16,050 nucleotides of DNA, taken from the NCBI GenBank assembly GCA_964426675.1, contig CAYRRM010000046.1, forward strand, positions 1-16,050, given 5' to 3'. The notes under the pieces were generated by a model. That model was given only the letters and a program-made list of their open reading frames with translations. It searched no databases and had not been told where the DNA came from. This DNA is from DYMC01 sp035406705 (GTDB lineage: Bacteria; Verrucomicrobiota; Lentisphaeria; Victivallales; GWF2-50-93). Every line of letters starts with the position of its first letter. Within the stretch, counting starts at the first letter, position 1. The position numbers were made by a program, and so were the translations under genes. Below are positions 1-8,346 of the stretch, piece by piece.

Positions 1-620
1 TAAAAAACAAAATTTTAACTGATACTAAAGCTGCCGTTTTTCTTGAAACTGCGCTTGTAATGCCTTTATTCATGATCTTATTTTGCTTTTGTATCGATTT
101 ACCGCGTATAATTGTTATAAAACAGAGAACGTATGGTGTCCAGAGAGTTTTAGCTGAGATAAGAGCAAGAAATTCAGGTTCTTTTAATTATGATGCTTCT
201 TTCCTTTCTTCTCTTTTCTTTGATGATAACCTTTCTGCTAATGTTAAGATCTCTATAAATAATTATGAAGATAAAAAAACGCTTCTATCTGAAATCGTGG
301 ACATTCAAGATTGGTTGAAAAATGATATCTGGAAATATTTTACAGGTATTTTAAAATTTCTTGGCAATATTGTTACGGGAGGAAATCTTAAGCCTTATTT
401 ATTCAATGTGTTTTCAAATGATAAATTATATCATGGTTCTGTAACTGTTAATGCTCAGACGATTCTTCCCCCACAAGCCTACAATGATTTGGCAAATTTG
501 AACGCCCCAAATGTGATAATAAAAACTGAACATGATTGTTACATTCCGTCCTTTGACTCTTGTAAGTATACAGGCGAATCATTTATCGGAAAGTTAATAG
601 ATTGGTTGCATAAATTATGA
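1..620 (+). CDS. TadE-like pseudopilin, 5' partial
   Basis: The reading frame is open from the first bases of the window (first full codon at 3), so the gene starts outside it and the ATG at 60 is internal. The first visible residues, KAAVFLETALVMPLFMILF, match the TadE/TadG N-terminus: a short polar run, a Glu five residues after a plausible prepilin-peptidase cleavage site (A|AVFLE), then a hydrophobic helix of about 20 residues. TadE-family proteins are minor pseudopilins of the Tad/Flp pilus, processed by the TadV peptidase and anchored in the inner membrane. The remaining roughly 165 residues are predicted extracytoplasmic and contain two cysteines near the C-terminus (DCYIPSFDSC) that could form a disulfide. 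The stop overlaps the next start by four bases (ATGA), which indicates translational coupling. The family call rests on the N-terminal motif and the operon; the C-terminal part is not recognised. Confidence 0.75.
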   Translation, partial: KNKILTDTKAAVFLETALVMPLFMILFCFCIDLPRIIVIKQRTYGVQRVLAEIRARNSGSFNYDASFLSSLFFDDNLSANVKISINNYEDKKTLLSEIVDIQDWLKNDIWKYFTGILKFLGNIVTGGNLKPYLFNVFSNDKLYHGSVTVNAQTILPPQAYNDLANLNAPNVIIKTEHDCYIPSFDSCKYTGESFIGKLIDWLHKL

Positions 621-1474
621 AAGATAAATATGAAATAAAAAATCAAATTACCAGAATTGTAATAATATTTATTTTATCTGCAGGAGTTACTTTTCTTGGT
701 ATAACTCATTATAAAATAGGAATAAATAATAAGAAAAAAACTCAAATATTTGCTAACCAGATACCTATAGAAGAATTAGTTAAAAACAATGATGAGATTG
801 GGCAAATCAATTATAGGGGATTGCTCATTGATGTAAAAAGGGAATTAAATGAAAATCCAATCTCATATGTTAAAAGAAACATAGAAAATGCGAATTTCGC
901 AAATGGAGCAAAAAAGATTGAATTGAATAAATTGAACAAGAATCTGAAAAATAAAAATATTAATTCTAATCTTGAATTAATCTTCTTTGTTGCAGAGAGA
1001 GGACAAATAATGAGAGGCTATCTACTTAGAGGAATTTCTGGAAAAACACGTATAACTTCTGTTGAAATTCCATTAAAGAAAATTGAAAAAGCAATCAACT
1101 ATCATTCCAGAATAGACACGATGGACATACCTCCTGGCTTTTTGAGTATTATGCCTTCTATACCGGAATTATACATAAAAAATAACTTAGAAACAGGTTT
1201 TGGTATATATTCATGTAGGGCAAAAAAAATTGAAAAAGAATATTTGATAAGAGAAGTAAAACAACGAATGATAGAAAATGGTTGGAAGCTGGAAAATTGG
1301 GATCCAGCGTTAAAAGAAGAATTTAAAGGAAAAGAATTTTTCCTGTCAGCGTATAAAGATGATATTTTATGTCATTTCATGGTCTCCGAAAATAAATTTA
1401 GCGAAGATTTACATTTGACATATAAATTTTCTGGTTCAAGATATGCTTTGGTGAATTCAAGAGTAATTAACTAA
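617..1474 (+). CDS. Single-span membrane protein of unknown function in tad operon
   Basis: I do not recognise a family for this 285-residue protein. It has a short positively charged N-terminus and one hydrophobic helix at about residues 12-32, followed by a long hydrophilic part that is probably periplasmic. Its start overlaps the stop of the TadE-like gene by four bases, and the CpaB gene follows after 26 bases, so it belongs to the pilus operon. Residues 92-98 read ANFANGA, encoded by a near-palindrome that recurs at the start of the large exported protein at 12361; in this gene the segment sits between charged low-complexity stretches and looks like an insertion. The C-terminal 65 residues (LIREVKQRMIENGWKLENW and onward) have an alpha/beta pattern that could be a small folded domain. 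An accessory assembly factor or a divergent minor pseudopilin are both possible. Confidence 0.8.
   Translation: MKDKYEIKNQITRIVIIFILSAGVTFLGITHYKIGINNKKKTQIFANQIPIEELVKNNDEIGQINYRGLLIDVKRELNENPISYVKRNIENANFANGAKKIELNKLNKNLKNKNINSNLELIFFVAERGQIMRGYLLRGISGKTRITSVEIPLKKIEKAINYHSRIDTMDIPPGFLSIMPSIPELYIKNNLETGFGIYSCRAKKIEKEYLIREVKQRMIENGWKLENWDPALKEEFKGKEFFLSAYKDDILCHFMVSENKFSEDLHLTYKFSGSRYALVNSRVIN
890..909 (+). repeat. Dispersed repeat copy A (ANFANGA)
   Basis: GCGAATTTCGCAAATGGAGC encodes ANFANGA (residues 92-98 of the unrecognised tad-operon protein). It matches the copy at 12391-12410 at 19 of 20 bases, differing only in a synonymous T/C at base 15. Its first 11 bases are an odd-length palindrome (GCGAA-T-TTCGC). 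Confidence 0.7.
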
Positions 1475-1485
1475 TAAAAAATAAA

Positions 1486-1490
1486 AGGAG
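1486..1490 (+). promoter_or_regulatory. Ribosome binding site for cpaB
   Basis: AGGAG lies 10 bases before the ATG at 1501. It is one of the clearest ribosome binding sites in the pilus operon, whose other genes rely mostly on overlap or very weak sites, so CpaB translation may be largely independent of the gene before it. Confidence 0.6.
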
Positions 1491-1500
1491 TAATATAAAA

Positions 1501-2436
1501 ATGCAAGATAAAACTAAAACCATCTTACCTCTCGTAGTTGCTGTTGTTTTAGGAATTGTTTCCGTTGTCATCATAAATCGATATATAACATCAAAAACAA
1601 CTGTTCCTGAAGTAAAAAAGGTAAAAGTCATTATAGCAGCTAAGCCTATTGTTTCATCGCAAATAATTTCAATGGATCAACTAGGTGTAAAGGAAGTACC
1701 AGAGAATGCTACTTCTGACGTTAACATAATTGTTCCTTACTCTGGAACTCCGGAGAGAACCTATGAAGAAATAGATAGGCTCAAAGTAATGATTGCCGGA
1801 AGAAAGGCAATAAGAAACATAAGCATTGGAAGCCCACTATTGTGGACTGATTTGAAAGAAGTTGAATCACAAGCTCTCTCTGATATAGTTTCCAAAAATA
1901 AAAGAGCTGTTACAATTCCTGTGGATCAATTAAGTGCAGTTGGATATAATATAATAGCGGGTGATAAGGTTGATATAGTAGCAACCAAAGAAAGTTCGTG
2001 TGGCGGAAGTAACACGGTATCAATCCCAAATCAAGCAGGAGCAATGAGAGATCTTATGGACTTAAATCAGTCCCCGATCAAGGTAAACGAATCTGAAGGG
2101 AAAAGTTTCGTTATAATGCAAAATGTTCTTGTATTAGCAATAGGACAGGATTATAATACTTTCAGCGGGCGTTCCCAGCAGCAAGGGAAAAGTTTTAGTT
2201 CCGTAACGCTTGAGGTTTCCCTGGAAGAAGCTCTTATGTTGACTCATGCCAGGCAAAATGCAACTTTGAGTCTTATATTGCGCAATCCTGCTTCAACGCA
2301 AAGATTTGAATTTGATAAACTTCCAGTAGTGGATTGTAGCAACATAAGGACGAACATAGCTCCCAAACTTGATAAAATTCGTGCTTCCGAGGAAAATATT
2401 TCAGAGATGAGTTCTCAAAAACAAAATAATCCATAA
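1501..2436 (+). CDS. cpaB: Pilus assembly protein CpaB/RcpC (SAF domain)
   Basis: CpaB/RcpC proteins are periplasmic components of the Tad pilus that work with the secretin. This one is 311 residues long, typical for the family. It has an N-terminal membrane anchor at residues 8-26, then a SAF-type beta domain at roughly 38-125 (VIIAAKPIVSSQIISMDQL, and later ISIGSPLLWTDL). The RcpC/CpaB core follows from about 135 (RAVTIPVDQLSAVGYNIIAGDKVDIVA), where the phrase V-x-x-x-I-x-x-G-D-x-V-D-I is diagnostic. Two cysteines (C167 and C279) flank the core and might pair. A clear Shine-Dalgarno, AGGAG at 1486-1490, sits 10 bases before the ATG. The next gene is the secretin, the usual partner order in tad loci. 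Confidence 0.93.
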   Translation: MQDKTKTILPLVVAVVLGIVSVVIINRYITSKTTVPEVKKVKVIIAAKPIVSSQIISMDQLGVKEVPENATSDVNIIVPYSGTPERTYEEIDRLKVMIAGRKAIRNISIGSPLLWTDLKEVESQALSDIVSKNKRAVTIPVDQLSAVGYNIIAGDKVDIVATKESSCGGSNTVSIPNQAGAMRDLMDLNQSPIKVNESEGKSFVIMQNVLVLAIGQDYNTFSGRSQQQGKSFSSVTLEVSLEEALMLTHARQNATLSLILRNPASTQRFEFDKLPVVDCSNIRTNIAPKLDKIRASEENISEMSSQKQNNP

Positions 2437-2470
2437 AATGTTGATGAATAATTTATAAATAAATTAATTA

Positions 2471-3958
2471 ATGGGTAATAATAAAATGAAAAAAATTTTA
2501 ACTTTCACAGTCCTTTTGATTTACTGTTTCATCGCAAAAACAGAAGACTTTCAGCAGAATAGAAAGGTCCAGCTAAAGGAAGGTGCAAGAACGATCTTAT
2601 TTTTGCCTTCAGTTTCAACTTTTTTAGTTCATGATCCGGAGATAATTTCAGTTGCTAAAACCGAAAGCCCTGACGAACTTATAATAATAGGATTAAAGAT
2701 GGGCAACGCTGTAATAAGTTGCCAAAATATGGATAGAACAATTACAACAATAAATGTTTGTGTTGTCCCAAAATACTGGGATACTCTTGAGGCTTTATTT
2801 GAAAATAATCCAAATATAAGAATGACTGTTACTGGAGAACACCTTATATTAAGTGGGGAAGTTAATGATCAGGATAGTATGAGCAGGGTAAAAACAGCTC
2901 AAGAACTCGACAAGAAAAGAATTATCAATAATGTTACTTTTTCAAAACAGAATCTTCTGGAAAAAATAAATTCCTATCTTAAAAATTCAGGTTTGAACGA
3001 TGTTTTTGCAAAAATTGATGACAAAGTAGTGTATCTTAGAGGAATGTTACTTGATAAAGATAAAGAAAAGGACCTTATTTCGGTAGTAAAATCCTTAGCG
3101 GACAGCTTTTCCTGTTCAGTAAATACTTCAGGACTCAAAACTGGAGGTCCTCCCCTAATAGTTGAGGTTAAATTTGTTAATGTAGCGAGAGGAAAAGATA
3201 ATAATATGGGACTTTTAATGGATGATATAAAGTATAATTTAAACTGGAATCCTAAAGAAGTTGATGTATGGCAATTTGAAAATCATACAAGGTCCAGACA
3301 AGAAACTGGATCGTGGGAACTTGATGGTGAGGTAACTAATTCCGGCTCTGTTAAGTTGCAAAAGATAAAAAGCTCCCTGAAAGTCCTTTATGAAGCAAGA
3401 ATGTCCACTATGAGTGGGGAAAAAGTAAAACTGCAAAGAGGAGGAGCTATCTATCTTCAAACCTCTGGCGTTCAGGTAGCAGATGTGCAAACGGTAGATT
3501 ATGGTTTCATTGTTGAGATAGTTCCTACGATACTTTCTCCAAATTCTATATCAGCAGATGTTTCTGTTCAGGTAAGTGGGCTCCAAAACTCTAACCCGCT
3601 CACTATAAACAAATATACTACGAATGCAAAATATGTGATATCTCCTGGCGAAATTATTGTCTTAAATAAGATGAACGTGATTAACGATAAATTGGCAAAA
3701 CAAGGAGTGCCTTTCTTATCAGAAATTCCTGTATTGGGATATATGTTTGAAAATACTCAGGAAAATAATGATGATTCTAATGTTCTTTTGTTGCTTCGAA
3801 TTTCAGCATTTGAACCTGATGTCATAGCGGAAGAAGGCAGAGACTCTAATGAAAAGTTTAAGAAGATAAAGAAAAGCGATCACTCTGAGATTATTGATAG
3901 CGTAAATCCTCTTAATTCAGCTGAGGATGAAATAGAGAAAAGAGTGGGAGTCGAATGA
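2471..3958 (+). CDS. cpaC: Tad secretin CpaC/RcpA
   Basis: This is the outer-membrane channel of the Tad system. From the ATG at 2471 it is 495 residues, but a start at 2486 (MKKILTFTVLLIYCFIAKTE) gives a cleaner signal peptide and has a weak GGGT upstream, while nothing resembling a ribosome site precedes 2471. After the signal peptide come the pilus N-domain (about 28-97, KVQLKEGARTILFLPSVSTF onward), a BON-like domain (about 115-155, VTGEHLILSGEVND), and the secretin beta-barrel domain from about 229 (LIVEVKFVNVARG). The barrel ends in the signature VPFLSEIPVLGYMF at residues 413-426, followed by LLLLRISAF. No lipobox is visible, so it is probably not self-lipidated, and no pilotin is obvious nearby. 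The charged tail after residue 450 is longer than needed for the barrel. It lies 34 bases after CpaB and 4 bases before the ATPase gene. Confidence 0.95.
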   Translation: MGNNKMKKILTFTVLLIYCFIAKTEDFQQNRKVQLKEGARTILFLPSVSTFLVHDPEIISVAKTESPDELIIIGLKMGNAVISCQNMDRTITTINVCVVPKYWDTLEALFENNPNIRMTVTGEHLILSGEVNDQDSMSRVKTAQELDKKRIINNVTFSKQNLLEKINSYLKNSGLNDVFAKIDDKVVYLRGMLLDKDKEKDLISVVKSLADSFSCSVNTSGLKTGGPPLIVEVKFVNVARGKDNNMGLLMDDIKYNLNWNPKEVDVWQFENHTRSRQETGSWELDGEVTNSGSVKLQKIKSSLKVLYEARMSTMSGEKVKLQRGGAIYLQTSGVQVADVQTVDYGFIVEIVPTILSPNSISADVSVQVSGLQNSNPLTINKYTTNAKYVISPGEIIVLNKMNVINDKLAKQGVPFLSEIPVLGYMFENTQENNDDSNVLLLLRISAFEPDVIAEEGRDSNEKFKKIKKSDHSEIIDSVNPLNSAEDEIEKRVGVE

Positions 3959-3962
3959 GAAA

Positions 3963-5552
3963 ATGGAACAAAAAATTCAAGTAATCTTTAATGATGAAAA
4001 TTTATCTCTGATAGATTCTGATTATACGAGATCATTTTCTATTGGAACAGAGGAAGATAAAGATATTCGTATAGAAACGGATAAAGCAAAAATATCGTTA
4101 AATATTTTTCCATGTAATTCCCATTGGTGGATACAAAATTGTGGATCAGAACCTACACCAACGGTCTTATCAAAACCTTTTGATATACTGCCAATTATAG
4201 ATGAACTTACAATATCATTTGCTGAAGATAAGCTAAAATTTATTTTACAGGGGCAGATTAAATCATCACCTGAAGATAAATTAAAAAGCCAGGTTTATGA
4301 TCAGATTATGGCGTATATGAAATCTGAGTCAGCTTTAGCGAGCAGTACGAGTGATGATGAGCTTACTGAAAAAATAGACAAACTTATTGATAATTTTCTT
4401 GCCAAACTTACAGATTTACCCTCCGGCTTTCAAAAGGAAAATTTTTCTGAAGTTAAAAAAGAAATAATTCAAGATATATTACACTTAGGACCTCTGGAAC
4501 CTTTGATATCAGACGACAGTATTACAGAAATTATGGTTATTAATTATAAGACCATCTATGTAGAACAGCATGGCAAGATTAGCCTTTCGGATAGAAAATT
4601 CAGATCTCCTGAGCATCTCAGAACAGTTGTTGAGAGGATAGTATCTCCAATAGGTAGGAGAATAGATGAATCAAGTCCTCTCGTTGATGCACGTTTACCA
4701 GACGGTTCGCGTGTAAATGCAGTAATACCACCTGTTACTCCAGATGGGGTCTGTCTTACCATAAGAAAGTTTGGCAAAACAGTGTTTAATGTTGAAAAAT
4801 TGATAGAATTTGGTTCTATGACACCTATCATGGGAGAATTTCTTGAAGCATGTATTAAGGCAAGAAAAAATATTGTTGTAAGTGGTGGAACGGGAAGCGG
4901 CAAGACAAGTCTCTTGAATGCGCTTTCTAACTATTTGCCATCAGATGAAAGAATAATAACTATTGAGGATTCTCTTGAATTAAAACTTCAGCAAAAACAT
5001 GTAGTGAGAATGGAGGCAAGACCGCCGAATGCAGAAGGGAAAGGTGAAATATCTATAAGAAATCTTGTGAAAAATTCCCTTAGAATGAGACCAGATAGAA
5101 TAGTAATAGGAGAATGTCGTGGTGGAGAAGCCCTTGATATGTTGCAAGCTATGAATACAGGGCACGATGGTTCACTTACTACAATTCACGCTAATTCACC
5201 AAAGGATACAGTCTCAAGACTTGAAACACTTGTCCTCATGGCAGGTATGGATTTACCCCTTAAAGCCATAAGAAATCAAATTTGCTCCGCAGTTAACCTT
5301 ATTGTGCAAACAGCCAGATATCAAGATGGCTCAAGAAAAGTCTCCAGCGTATCAGAGATTACTGGTGTTGATAAAAATGGAGAGCCCTTATTAAATGAAA
5401 TTTTTGCATTTAAACAGGAAGGTATTGACAAAACAACAGGAAAAGTTATTGGTAAGCATTATCTTGTTTCTATACCAACATTTATTGATGAATTTGTAAA
5501 AAAAGGAATAAATTTTACAAAAGAAAAATTAGAGATGTCAGAACAAAAATGA
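3963..5552 (+). CDS. cpaF: Tad ATPase TadA/CpaF with FHA-like N-terminal domain
   Basis: This is the hexameric cytoplasmic ATPase that powers Tad pilus assembly. All type II secretion ATPase motifs are present in this 529-residue protein: Walker A GGTGSGKT at 308-315, an Asp box ITIEDSLEL around 332-340 (E335, D336), Walker B RIVIGE at 379-384 with catalytic E384, the CpaF-typical ECRGGEA, and a His box TGHDGSLTTIH at 399-409. Ahead of the usual CpaF N-terminal helices lies a roughly 95-residue beta-rich domain (RSFSIGTEEDKDIRI at 23-37) with the pattern of an FHA domain, but the Arg after the conserved Gly28 is Thr29, so phosphothreonine binding is doubtful. FHA fusions to this ATPase family are known in other bacteria. 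The start is supported by GGGAG at 3946-3950, 12 bases upstream. The stop overlaps the tadB start by four bases. Confidence 0.95.
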   Translation: MEQKIQVIFNDENLSLIDSDYTRSFSIGTEEDKDIRIETDKAKISLNIFPCNSHWWIQNCGSEPTPTVLSKPFDILPIIDELTISFAEDKLKFILQGQIKSSPEDKLKSQVYDQIMAYMKSESALASSTSDDELTEKIDKLIDNFLAKLTDLPSGFQKENFSEVKKEIIQDILHLGPLEPLISDDSITEIMVINYKTIYVEQHGKISLSDRKFRSPEHLRTVVERIVSPIGRRIDESSPLVDARLPDGSRVNAVIPPVTPDGVCLTIRKFGKTVFNVEKLIEFGSMTPIMGEFLEACIKARKNIVVSGGTGSGKTSLLNALSNYLPSDERIITIEDSLELKLQQKHVVRMEARPPNAEGKGEISIRNLVKNSLRMRPDRIVIGECRGGEALDMLQAMNTGHDGSLTTIHANSPKDTVSRLETLVLMAGMDLPLKAIRNQICSAVNLIVQTARYQDGSRKVSSVSEITGVDKNGEPLLNEIFAFKQEGIDKTTGKVIGKHYLVSIPTFIDEFVKKGINFTKEKLEMSEQK

Positions 5553-6409
5553 TTATAAATATTGCAATAGGTATTTTACTTTTTAGTGTAATACTAATAA
5601 GTTACTTCATATTAAAGAAAGTATTTGAATCGGGTATTGTACAAAAAAAACTTTTATCTTCTGTATCAGAAATAGAGCAAAAAAATTATCTTGCAATACC
5701 AGTTGAAAAGATAGTAATGGTTTCTGTCATTCTCTCTGCTCTTTTGTTTATTTCTGGAATCTTCCTGGCAAAAGAAAATCTTATCGCTGGTATTATGCTT
5801 GGTTTTGTAATGGCAATTTTTGCTTTTTTCTTTCCCCATTTTATCGTGACTCGTATTATTGAAAAGAGACTTCAAAAATTAAATGAAGAATTACCTCCTA
5901 CTTTGGAACTACTTTCAAACTCTTTGAGAGCTGGTTTAACTTTAATCCAGGCTATAGAAAGAAATATTGACCGTATGCCAAAAACTACAGCAGATGAATT
6001 TAGAATTGTACTATATGAGTGTAAAATAGGAAAAAGCCTTACAGAAGCTCTAAATAATTTTGCAGATAGAACATCTCTGATGGATGTTCGCCTTACTGCG
6101 ATAGCAGCTGAACTATCGTTGAGATATGGAGGAAATTTGTCGACAAGTTTTTATAATCTTGCGAAATTAATTCGCGAAAGATATCTCTTTCAAAAAGAAG
6201 TATCAGCACTAACTGCTGAAGGAAAAATGCAAGCCATCGTTATGACAGCACTACCTTTTGTAATTATAATTGTTATGACTTTAATACGACGTGATGAAAT
6301 GCTTGTATTTCTTTCGTCAAAAACCGGTGTCATTAGTGTAGTTACAGTATTTATAATGCAGTTATTAGCATACATATGGATAAATAAAATAGTCAGTATA
6401 AAAGTGTAG
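5549..6409 (+). CDS. tadB: Tad inner-membrane platform protein TadB
   Basis: TadB is one of two polytopic proteins that with TadC form the inner-membrane platform on which TadA acts. The 286-residue sequence has hydrophobic segments at about 1-24, 54-73, 78-100, 227-247 and 258-280. A T2SSF domain starts near N112 (EELPPTLELLSNSLRAGLTL), where the L-R-A-G-x-x-x-x-Q-A-I pattern is characteristic of TadB. The cytoplasmic helices continue through LSLRYGGNLSTSFYNLAKLI to LTAEGKMQAIVMTALP, another typical TadB segment just before the last membrane helices. The ATG is inside the ATPase stop (ATGA), so translation is probably coupled. No ribosome site is obvious, as expected for coupling. Confidence 0.95.
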   Translation: MIINIAIGILLFSVILISYFILKKVFESGIVQKKLLSSVSEIEQKNYLAIPVEKIVMVSVILSALLFISGIFLAKENLIAGIMLGFVMAIFAFFFPHFIVTRIIEKRLQKLNEELPPTLELLSNSLRAGLTLIQAIERNIDRMPKTTADEFRIVLYECKIGKSLTEALNNFADRTSLMDVRLTAIAAELSLRYGGNLSTSFYNLAKLIRERYLFQKEVSALTAEGKMQAIVMTALPFVIIIVMTLIRRDEMLVFLSSKTGVISVVTVFIMQLLAYIWINKIVSIKV

Positions 6410-6418
6410 GAAATTTAC

Positions 6419-7321
6419 ATGAACGAAAATATTGCAACAATACTATTATCATTGTCAGTAGCTATATTTTCATATTATCTTGTTAAAATCTACTTTTCGG
6501 TTTCTTCTGCAAATCTGCAAGGATTTGAGTCAGTTCCCACAGATCCCTTTATTATTTTAATTAAGGAATTAATTAATCCTATTGTTTCGATACTTGAAAA
6601 ATATCAGGATAATCCTTCTTTAGCAAATGAGCTTCGAGTTTATAAGAGATTAATACTTTCTTCTGGTGTTTTTTTTAATTTAAGCGCATTAGAAATTTAT
6701 GCAATTAAAATAATTTTGCCTGTATTATTCATTATTTTCTTTTTACCTCTATCATTACTCTTGCCATTTGATGTAAAATTATCTGTATCTTCTATCATTG
6801 CGTTCTCTGTTCTCCTCTATTTTTACCCTACTACTGCATTAAATGATAAAGCGAAAAAAAGGCGTGAACTTTTTCTCAGACAGTTACCAGGCGGATTAGA
6901 TATTTTAAAAATTGCAGCTGATGCCGGCCTTGATTTTCAGAATTCCATAAAATATTTGGTTCAAATATATATTCCTGGGCCAGTAAAAGAAGAGTTTAGT
7001 ATATTTTTAAGAGAAATAAAACTTGGTATTCCGGCAACAGAAGCGCTTGCAAATATCTCGTATCGTATTGATATGCCAGAAGTATGTTCTATTTTTATTT
7101 CCTTGTCTCAATCTATTGAAATGGGAACTAGTATATCAGGAATATTGTCAGATATAGTTACTGAATTAAGAAAAAAACGTCTTCTTTCAGCTGAAACAGA
7201 AGCTCAAAAAACAGTGGTAAAGATCACTTTCCCATTGTTATTTCTTATTTTGCCAGGTATATTTATTGTATTACTTGCACCATTAATAAAACCAATAATG
7301 CAGGCGTTATCGGGTTTGTAA
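6419..7321 (+). CDS. tadC: Tad inner-membrane platform protein TadC
   Basis: TadC is the second platform protein, usually adjacent to tadB as here (9-base gap). It is 300 residues long with an N-terminal membrane helix (about 5-27), a helix pair at about 98-140, and C-terminal helices ending in FPLLFLILPGIFIVLLAPLI. The T2SSF domain runs from about 148 to 275, including LRQLPGGLDILKIAADAGLD and the downstream SIEMGTSISGILSDI. These are the standard TadC signatures: L-P-x-x-L-D-x-L-x-x-x-x-x-A-G, and F-P-L near the end. A short GG-containing ribosome site (TAGGAAA, overlapping the tadB stop) lies about 9 bases ahead of the ATG. Length and topology are normal for the family. Confidence 0.95.
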   Translation: MNENIATILLSLSVAIFSYYLVKIYFSVSSANLQGFESVPTDPFIILIKELINPIVSILEKYQDNPSLANELRVYKRLILSSGVFFNLSALEIYAIKIILPVLFIIFFLPLSLLLPFDVKLSVSSIIAFSVLLYFYPTTALNDKAKKRRELFLRQLPGGLDILKIAADAGLDFQNSIKYLVQIYIPGPVKEEFSIFLREIKLGIPATEALANISYRIDMPEVCSIFISLSQSIEMGTSISGILSDIVTELRKKRLLSAETEAQKTVVKITFPLLFLILPGIFIVLLAPLIKPIMQALSGL

Positions 7322-7326
7322 AAATT

Positions 7327-8346
7327 ATGGAAAATACGAAAACAACAAAAAAAATCTCATATATAAAACTTTTTATTATCGCCTTATTTCTCCTTATCAT
7401 TATGATGTTATCATATAGTATAATTAGAATGCATAGGCAAATCAAAAAATTTCATATAGAATCCGCTAAAAAATTATCTTCTGATATTGTAGAAATTATA
7501 TGTCCATCAGATTGGACTTATGAACAGGTTGTGAATTCATTTAGATTTCTTCATCCTGATGGTTCTATTATCATATTTGATATATTTAAAAATCATATAT
7601 TCTATTTTATGCCGCTTGATAGGAATTTGTCTCGAGCATCTTCTTACATACAGAATACATTACTCAGATATGGTATGAAAATAAGGATAACCGTCACAGA
7701 AGTTAATGAAGATAAAATTTCAGGAATCCCTGCCCTACTTTTTACATTTAAAACAGAAGATAATAAAGGGGGTATTGCCCTTATATCTTACTATATGGAT
7801 TATAAGATTACTTATATAGGAATCTGGACTGGAGCAGAATTTAGTCATACAGCATTGGTTTGCAAAAATTGCAAAAATTTTATATCTATAAAGAAACCAC
7901 AATTGAGATTATATACAAGACCCATAATAGATAGCGCAAATTTTGTAGATAATTATGAAATTATAACAAAAACAGATAATTTTTATGAGCAAGCAAAACA
8001 ACTATGGCAAACTGTAAAAGATAGTCCCAATGATATTGTTAGTTCTGTAAATGCCTATCAAAATGCTCTCTCAACTCTCGCTTTATCAAACTCAGGCGGC
8101 TTAATTTATGATAAAGCCTCCATACTTCTCGAAGATGCTCAAAAAGCCGCTAATGCAAGAATAGATAATCTCGAAAAAATGAAAGGCCTTGTTACCCAAT
8201 ATATTAAAATAGGTGATACAAATATGGCTGAAAAAATAATCGAAAATATGCTCGATACAGTAATATTTGAGAACGAATTATCATATAAAGAATGGGCATT
8301 AAAAACAAAAATGACTTTAACAAAATCAGAAAGTGAAAGCGAATAA
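7327..8346 (+). CDS. Single-span protein with PsbP/Mog1-like domain, tad operon
   Basis: This 339-residue protein has a basic N-terminus, a membrane helix at about 13-34 and a large periplasmic part. Residues 50-200 read as a mixed alpha/beta domain (VEIICPSDWTYEQVVNSFRF, then SGIPALLFTFKTEDNKGGI, then a strand pair ending in YKITYIGIWTG). The order of strands and the 'CPSDW...GIPA' arrangement resemble the PsbP/Mog1 (DUF1795-type) fold, which is an inference by pattern only. Residues 210-339 are mostly helical and end in a segment (AEKIIENML, then YKEWALKTKM) that closely resembles the end of the next gene's product. It lies 5 bases after tadC and directly abuts the FHA-like gene with no spacer, so it is in the same operon. 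A scaffold or pilus accessory role is likely, but no specific function is supported. Confidence 0.85.
   Translation: MENTKTTKKISYIKLFIIALFLLIIMMLSYSIIRMHRQIKKFHIESAKKLSSDIVEIICPSDWTYEQVVNSFRFLHPDGSIIIFDIFKNHIFYFMPLDRNLSRASSYIQNTLLRYGMKIRITVTEVNEDKISGIPALLFTFKTEDNKGGIALISYYMDYKITYIGIWTGAEFSHTALVCKNCKNFISIKKPQLRLYTRPIIDSANFVDNYEIITKTDNFYEQAKQLWQTVKDSPNDIVSSVNAYQNALSTLALSNSGGLIYDKASILLEDAQKAANARIDNLEKMKGLVTQYIKIGDTNMAEKIIENMLDTVIFENELSYKEWALKTKMTLTKSESESE

Noticed and set aside
60..62. ATG at 60 as the true start of the first gene
   Set aside because: The frame is open upstream and the TadE processing region with its key Glu precedes this ATG, so it is an internal methionine.
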